Part shown: one piece after another, positions 9,601-18,600 of the stretch
How positions within the stretch are numbered: the stretch's first letter is position 1
Layout: the number at the start of each line of letters is the position of its first letter
Assembly (NCBI RefSeq): GCF_000003605.2
Contig: NW_003147774.1
Span: 154,353-174,365, forward strand
DNA: 20,013 bases
Reading direction: 5' to 3'
DNA from: Saccoglossus kowalevskii
Lineage: Eukaryota > Hemichordata > Enteropneusta > Harrimaniidae
Notes under the pieces: model-generated
Told to the model about the DNA's origin: nothing
Databases searched by the model: none
The model's input: only the letters and a program-made list of their open reading frames with translations
Program-made: the position numbers and the translations under genes

Positions 9601-12600
9601 TTTATATAAACTAGTAAAGGAATCTATAAAACCATACTAGACAAACAAATTTGCATAATTATTACTTACAATTGGAAACACTTGTACATGTTTTACATGC
9701 AGTACAATCGCCATCTGAATATTCATCTGGGTCACAGGGGTCACACGCTGTTTTGCATTCTGTACTAGAATAACCTGGTTCACAGCATAAACATTCAGAT
9801 TGTGCAGACTGGTTGTTATATGACCCTGGTTTACAACACTTACAAAACTCTGGAAGGAAAATAACGACTGGTTGTTATATGACCCTGGTTTACAACACTT
9901 AAAGATCTCTGGAAGGAAAATAATGACTGGTTGTTATATGACCCTGGTTTACAACACTTAAAGAACTTTGGAAAGAAAATAACGACTGGTTGTTATATGA
10001 CCCTGGTTTACAACACTTACAAAACTCTGGAAGGAAAATAACGACTGGTTGTTATATGACCCTGGTTTACAACACTTAAAGATCTTTGGAAGGAAAATAA
10101 TGACTGGTTGTTATATGACCCTGGTTTACAACACTTAAAGAACTTTGGAAAGAAAATAACGACTGGTTGTTATATGACCCTGGTTTACAACACTTAAAGA
10201 ACTCTGGAAAGAAAATAACGACTGGTTGTTATATGACCCTGGTTTACAACACTTAAAGAACTCTGGAAAGAAAATAACGACTGGTTGTTATATGACCCTG
10301 GTTTACAACACTTAAAGAACTCTGGAAAGAAAATAACGACTGGTTGTTATATGACCCTGGTTTACAAAACTTAAAGAACTCTGGAATGGAAATAACGACT
10401 GGTTGTTATATGATCTTGGTTTACAACATTTACAAAACTCTGGAATGGAAATAACGACTGGTTGTTATATGATCTTGGTTTACAACATTTACAAAACTCT
10501 GGAAAGGAAATAATGACTTTGATGATAATAGAGGATGATGATGTTCAGGTCAAAATGCACATAGGAGCTTTCAGTTTAATAAAACAACAAAATGGTAATG
10601 GATGAAAAAGGTAATTATGCAATTTACCATATTGCCTGCTGAAAGCCAACACACAAATCAATGGCAAAGAAAGTCAGCAGGCAATGAGTTAACAAGTTAA
10701 CATATTTGTTCTATTAGGAGTGCAACTCATAATTTAAGTACAGTGAAACATTAAAATATTATTTATTTTAACCACAGAATCACCTTGACACTTTATATAA
10801 GCATACAAGTTAAAATACAGTACTGTTTGCATTTTTTCAATATTGAATAATAATTAACTTTCAACTTGAGAGTTTGTGTACGATCCAACACATTCGTCAG
10901 TGGAGATAATGTTGAAGATTTTGACTTTGACTGTATTCCAACAAACTCTAATATTTTTAATCTCATAAATTTGGGTGGTACGTAATTAATATTGTAATAA
11001 AATGTGCATATTTTTTGTGACCATTTCTGTTTCTTCATTGTAAAAGTCGATGACAACGCAACTAATTTTCGTAATTTTATTTTCCCTCAAAGACGTAATA
11101 TCCCCCTTAATCACATGGTGAATTAAAATTATCATTTGCACTCTTTTTTGAGGGGGATGCTCGGGTAAACACCCACACCTAAAAAAAATCATGATTTTCT
11201 GAGTTGAGGACCCTGGGCACTATAAATGCAGTTGAGTATGGTAATACTTTTGTCTATTAAGGCAATGCATGTTACAATATGATCATTGAAAAAAAGGTCT
11301 GAAATGTTTGTTTGTGCATTAACAGGAGACGGTACTTCCTTACCTGTATTATACCCCAGTGAGAAATATCCTGGTCCACATATGGAAGCAACACCCTCAA
11401 AACATGCTGTACCAGGCTCACACAATGTACATGATGATGGGCAGGATGTTTCATCACATCGACCATGGTGATATATAGGACATGGTGTTGCATAACCATC
11501 AGTACATAGCTACAATACAAATTTGACAGTACTCATTGTCATCTCAATCCTGTTAATGATCTACAACATGCTTTATATTAATACATTTACTTTATTAATC
11601 CTATACATGATAATCCTGCAGATATTGTGAATATTAGTACACATACTGTATTGATTCTGATTCTCGAGTCCTCATGTAAGGGTATACATACTTTTTAGTC
11701 GTGCAGACACAGTGAGTAGTTTCAACAGATGTTACTATTAAAACATATACTGTATTAATCTTATTCACAAATGCTTCATGTATGGGTATTGCCAGCATAC
11801 ATCCTTTAATTATTACAGGTGCTTATTAAAACCTTAAATTTATTAGTCATAGACTCACTAATTAGATATGTTGGGAATATCAAATTCATCAATAAAACAT
11901 TTACTCTGTTAATATTAGACAATTGCATCATGGGAGTTTTATCACATAAAACTTTTAAAACTTACCCATCCTATGGGACAGGGGGAACACTCTTCAGCAT
12001 GTCCAAATGAGTGCTCCGTTATTGACCTATCACACGGTGATGGTGGATCGCATCGACCACAAGGACGTTGGATATCATCACCAATACAGTAGTAAGTAGT
12101 CTCACATCGAACACACTCAGTGTCATCTACAGGATGAAATGTTAACTATTTATCAAAGTAAAACTGACAACATGCATAATAAACTGTAAACCAATAATAT
12201 TTACTGCTATTCATTTTCACAGGATTTTATGGCATTCGTAACGACAAAATGTTGTGAAAGTTACTGATACTTTGTGTTATAGGACCACCAGAGAAATTTT
12301 TACAGCAACAAAATGTTGCGATTTTCACTGACTTGCAAAAAGTTCTACAGCCTTTAGGTTGTTCTATTGATCATAGTCTATCAATAGTCGTCTTGCTGAC
12401 GTTTCTGTGTGAGCGGCGTAAACATCGTTTCTGTACCGAAGGAATGAAATGTCAAGCTTATGGTGCTCAGGCAGAAACGAGCATTTCATAGGCAAGATGA
12501 CTGTTGACAGTCTATACTGATCATTACATTATTTAATGGGATTTTATCTGTAAAAAATCTTTCATGCATATCATAAGAGAGGGATGTCAACTTGCTATTA

Positions 12601-15600
12601 CCTGAACTGTATCTGCTAAGATCAAGTGGTGGGGCAAAAATGCTATTACATTTTTTTGCCTTATTTATTGAGAAATACTGTAGAATACTTTATTTTCGCT
12701 ATTTTCGCTGATTGGATGATTCCGTGAAAATAAAATCCAGCGAATATACTTTTTTTCCTATATTTCACATTAAACTCATGAAAAATCAGTGAAAATAAAT
12801 TCCAAGCAAAACGCCCAAAAAGCCTTTTCAGCGAAAATTAATTCCAGCGAAAATAAAGTATTCCACAGTAAGTTGATACACAGATGGAACTCATGCAGAA
12901 TAGAGTTTGATTGGATGTATATAGATATCCTAGTTGCATACCCTCATAATGCCTTGGTATGCGATTATAAACACCTGTGTGGCTGACAATACTAAGTTTC
13001 CCATTGTTACTTTCACCAGTTGGTTACAAAGTTCAATCAAAATTGTCTCATATATTATTAATACTAATATAATTAATATAATATTGTAATATTATTATAT
13101 CAAGGAGAATATCATTTAAAAATTTTCAGTTAAATATACTCACGCAATAGTCTTCTTGCTGGTGTGCAACCTAATAATTCAAATCTTAAACCTATCCCGG
13201 TATTCCATGTTATTGGATTAATTCGTATATGTTGTGATTTGATGGTACTGTGAAAAATGTTGTTCTTAAACGACCCACTATTATGGTTGCCAGTGAATAC
13301 CTGTATAAGTACAGATAAGAAGAATTACAGGATTACTGTCAGAAATTGGCCACTGAGCATTGCCATGGTTATAGGCCATTCACTTTTCTATGTATTCATC
13401 CTATGTATTGTACTGACCCATTGTTTTATGTTATCTCAATCTAGCCCATAACTTGATACATATTTGACCAACTCGATCAGGAAATCCTATTCCCACAATC
13501 ACTTCAGAATATATTACTTACTCAATCAATCAGAGTGCACTCTACTTCAAGAATGAGTGGCCATTAAAAATTGCAAGATTTGAGGAAGACTTCCTATGGG
13601 AGTTTGTAAGATCTATGTGTGGCTTTCACAATAAAAAAGTAACAAAAACAGTAGCAAAATTAAGAAAAGAGAAAAATTACACTTTAAAATTGATCTTATT
13701 TTAATCAGATTGGATCAAGTACATGTATACACTTACCACATCATTCCCATTGTCATCAGTGAAGCTTGTGTAGGTACTTCCATCATCACTGTATTGTATT
13801 TTAAATGTTGTAACCCAGTATTCTTTATCAGGATTACCCTGAGTTACAATGCCATTATAGAGGTATGTCTCACCCATATCAATAGCTAGCCATTGTGATG
13901 TATCAAACACTGCTGGTACCCATCCTAGATATTAGCAAGGTAAAGACATTGGGCTATGATATGTATAACTGTAATTTTATTACACATACATTATACATTG
14001 TGCATGTTGATTATATGTGGATAACACTGTATTTGAAGTGAATTCATAAACTAAATTCATTAAATCAACATTACAATTATGGTGTACGTTAGGTCATGTT
14101 TGTAGATGAAAAACATAACAAACAAAGGTCATAGCATCAGAGTGGCATCAATCTAATTATCACAAAAGTATTTTTGGAGTATTTGCTATGTACATTTGAT
14201 GGTCAATGGTCAATTTTGATGAAGTAACGGTATCTCCACAGCATACTCCCTGCTGATTGGCATTTTGATATTGAATTATAGAAAAAGAAATTTAGGTTCA
14301 AAATTAAATCATTCAATTTTTATGGCAGATGCTTGATCATTTTATGCATTACTTGAGATCTTGCAGTAAAAGAAAAATTATCTATTATTATTATTTAAAA
14401 AACCCTGTGACTATGTTTAATCCTCATTGTTTCTATATTATTTCACTTGTTAGAGTAATAAAAAGAGCTAGGTGGACTGCATCACCCGTTTTCGCAAGCT
14501 CTGATGTAAACATAATCTCTCACAAACAGGTGTGGGATTAAGCTGATAAGTCTTGTATTTTATCTTGGTAAAATTAATAGATCTGATTGGAGGCGTCTCT
14601 AAAGAATGTGCCCAATCGAAGATTGCATAACATGTGACAAATGGTCTTATATATAATGTAGCGTTGTGTTGCCGATCAAGAAGAATTGCCGATGCAGTTT
14701 TTGGTGGCTTTTCCACAGTTCCTAATTGCCATAGTTCCATGATTGTCTCCGGTATGTGGCCTAGGTTCTGAACAAGAACTACTGTTACAGTCTGTTAAAA
14801 CTTATTTATGTAGACTATCACTTGATTTGGTTACAATGCGATTTTGACGCAGATACCGCAGTCGATTCAATGTGTCCGTTCCTTTCAATGCAAAGCACTT
14901 AGTTGGATACAAAGCCTCAGCCTCTAGCATGGGTCGGTTTGTGCAAAATATTGAAATCATTCCCAAAGCAAGTGCACAGTTCTTACCTCAGAGACATACA
15001 GTTGCTATGTTTTTAAACATATGACGGTTCACTGAGAGCATATAATTTGCATCACGCACATGAATATTACCGTGCATTTCAAGGTGGCAGTATGTCTTAT
15101 CGGTGTTTCTTTAGTACAGTGAAAAATTGGGTAACAAATTAATAAAATGAGTGTTGGTGTATTTTTAGCCCTCATGTAACAGATAGTAAAATCCGGGGCT
15201 GAGAAGAAAACTTCTACTGAACAATTTTGCCTGTGATGCAGCTATAATGAGCAATTGACTGGACAATGCATTGAAGAAAATATCTCAAGTATTTCCAGAG
15301 AGGATCGCACTTAAATAAACATTGGCTATATACCATCTGTCAAGGTGTAGTGCTGAGGCCAAGGCCGAATAACTGAACCTTGGCTAGCAAAGATGGGTTA
15401 AGTGGTCTCGCTTTACCTGAGCCTTTTGGTATAGTATCATCTCTTCCTAGTGTCAACCTTGCTCTTTCTTTACTAAACTCATCACTTTCCTCGGATGAAG
15501 CTGACATCCATTCATCACGTACCACATAATTTCTCAAACCAAGTTCTTCCCGACAACCTGAAAAGGTCACATGGAGAACATATAATTTGCAATTATCTTC

Positions 15601-18600
15601 AACCTAGAAGACTACAAGTATGTTGGAACTGGTGAAAAATGGAATTTATACATTTTTTGATAGAAATCTGAAAAAGAAATTATATTATATACTGATTAAT
15701 ACTGAAGTTTGTCAATGAATGTGCTTTATATAAACAATAATCACACATTGCAATTCCCCTTTACATTCAAACAGAATTCAAACAGCCTTCTGACCAACAA
15801 GAACAATATTGCTATTGTGATCCACTAGTAAATATACAGAAAATTTGCTTTTAATGTTTAATATTTGTGTCTTATGTGAAATTAATTGCAAGAAAAAGCC
15901 TGCATGTCATCAATTTATATCATTTAGCAAGTTATAAACACTTTGCAATATGTATTTAGAAAAGAAGAAAAAAACAGTGTAAAGACCATCGTTGGACTTG
16001 TCTCTGTATTCTAAATGAGAAAACTGTAGATATATTCCATGATTGTGAGAATGATGAATGATGCAGATTCTCCTTACTCTAATGATAACACACTATAACA
16101 TGGAATGAATAAACATGATTGGGAAGGAAATAGTACAACAAAACAAACTGTTACATAGCACTTACTGAATTCTAAAATGTAATATTTAGGAACTCTAAGA
16201 TATACTTTTCCAGTAGTATAACCAGTATAGATACTGATATCTATTGGATCACCTCTTGTATCAGTCAAACACGTATCATGCATAGTGATTTCCACTGTAA
16301 CAGTGTCTCCACGTGTTGGGGTACCACCATCTATTGCAGCTAAGGTAAACTCAACTATGCTAGTATCATTGTAATTTGACCTATTTAAAAAAAAAAGCTG
16401 TTAAACTTCTGAAAATATTTTCCTTTTTACAGTGACAGTGCTAAATAATGTATACAATACAATCAAAAAAGCAGAAAATTAAAAAGTGACAACCATGGTT
16501 GCATATGCTAAATATCTGACACAAAATACAATGAAGATGAATGCCTATATCTAGAAATACTGATATATAAACTAGCGAGTCTTACACGAATTACACGATT
16601 TTTCAAAACTGTCAGCTGACAAGAATAGGATAGGAGTAAAGTTGCATGTAATTTCGCCTTTAGGCTTTGATTGAAAGAGTTAAGAATTCCATACACTAAC
16701 ACTATATTAACAACATACCCTTATCTTTTCATCTATGACTGACTACAGTGTTAATGTCTACTTACCTCTCACTGTATTCAGAGACATGGTAAGTCACTTC
16801 CCCACTTACACCACTATCTAAATCACTTGCATTGACAACAAATAGTGGATCCGATTGTAAAATTGGTTGTGGGTACAGACTAATAGTTGATGATTCACTC
16901 AGTTCTGGACAGTTGTCATTTACATCTTGAACGACAACCTGAAAATTTACAACAGTGGTTTGTATTATTAATTTGCTACATAATCATTCAAATTCTTCAA
17001 ATCACCCAGAATTCATTGCCATACTCAATAGTACATCTAGTTTTTACTTTGACATCCAGAATGCCAATATCCCTATGTAAAATATGCATATGGCACAACA
17101 TCGCTTGCCGGCGCCGTTTTTTTCCATAAAATTTGGCTATAGGTGGAGCTCCTAGTAGACCATCGTGTAAACAGACTTCGTATGTATAAAGATGAGCTTG
17201 ATATCATAGTATTTTTGTTACCACTAACCTTGACAACAATTTTGCCATCAGCTGCAGGGGATGCGTTATTGTCAACAACACCAATAATAATCATATATAG
17301 AAAAGCTGCTTCATAATCTAATCCAGTATCCAGAGTTAACAACACATTATCTGTAGTAATGCTAAATTCCTGGCTCCCAGAAACAGCAGCTTCAGTAGCT
17401 GGTGAACAAGGAAATGTTTTCTCTTTTTAAAGTTTCTGAGTACAGTATATAGAGAACTGAAAGACTGAGAATTCTAAACAAACTGTCCATGAACTTTCAA
17501 ACAGATTGTGAGAATGCATTTTTATACCTATTGTTGAATAAAGACATTTCTTCTTGATTATTCATACAGCCATTTCTTGGTAGTGCCAATGATAGGTTTG
17601 TGTCTCCTTTGTTGGCATTTGAGCATGACTCATTGCCTATTTTGTCGTTTAATAAATAAAATAAGTTTTGAATAAAAATGTACATGTTTACTAATGATAA
17701 ATACTCACATACATGTATACTTACCAATAACTGATGGAGACGTACACAACAGGAATGTAGTACCATTGATAGTATCAGTTAAAGGTGGGGTGACTGTGGT
17801 TGGTGGAAGAGCAGCTACACGATTAGCAGTATTGTCTTCAACAATTGTAAAATGTCTTGCTTCATTGCCTGTGAATGAGTGTTTCAATATATACTTTAGA
17901 CAGGTTAATTTTAGCATACTTTTTTTTGCCACATGCCTGTAATGTTAATGTCATGAGTAAAATAATTGAAGTTCACTTTCTGTTGAATCGTTTTTGGAAT
18001 GTTATGTTGCGATCTCTGGTTACATGACAAAACAATGGTGAACATATTTTAATAAATATGACGCATACATCAATCTATGTCAACTTTGCAATAGGTTATG
18101 TTATATTGAACTCTCTTAATAATAATGATTCCTGTGTGATACTATGCATGGAGCAGTCCCGGCTAGTTATTAAATTTAAGATATACAGTTTTATAGTAAT
18201 ATAGTTTGAACACAAACAGTTCAGAAATATGGATCCAGAAGCTGATTGCTCGATTATGATGATTTTTTAACATTAAAATGATTGACATTCAGTCATCTTG
18301 AATCCAATCTGAAAAACAAAATGACGTGCATCAGGGACTCATAATGTCTAATGTACTGTGAATGCATTCATTATTTACTGGGTTTTAATTTCACTATTTT
18401 CTCTGATAAGTAAAATTCGCTAAATTAAATCTATGTGAATATGTAAAATATGGCACTAGAACTAGCTGATATGGCACTAGAACTGCATTCAATGTAACAA
18501 AATTGCCACCAATCAGTCTTTTGAATCCGATCAGAGAATTTTAAGGTATGCGTATAGTTACGTTTAAGATATAGGTCTGGATGCACACATGGACACACTG

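Noticed and set aside
9808-10515. CRISPR array
   Set aside because: The units are contiguous 59-bp repeats without unique spacers, derived from an exon edge in a eukaryotic intron.
14468-14740. 90-codon minus-strand frame in intron 8
   Set aside because: It has no recognisable motif and no junction in phase with exons 8 or 9, and splicing around it gives an intact discoidin domain. Possibly old transposon sequence, but unsupported.
14860-14885. GTCGATTCAATG as a possible polymerase III B box (SINE or tRNA)
   Set aside because: The match to the B-box consensus is partial, no A box lies at the right distance, and no cloverleaf can be drawn.
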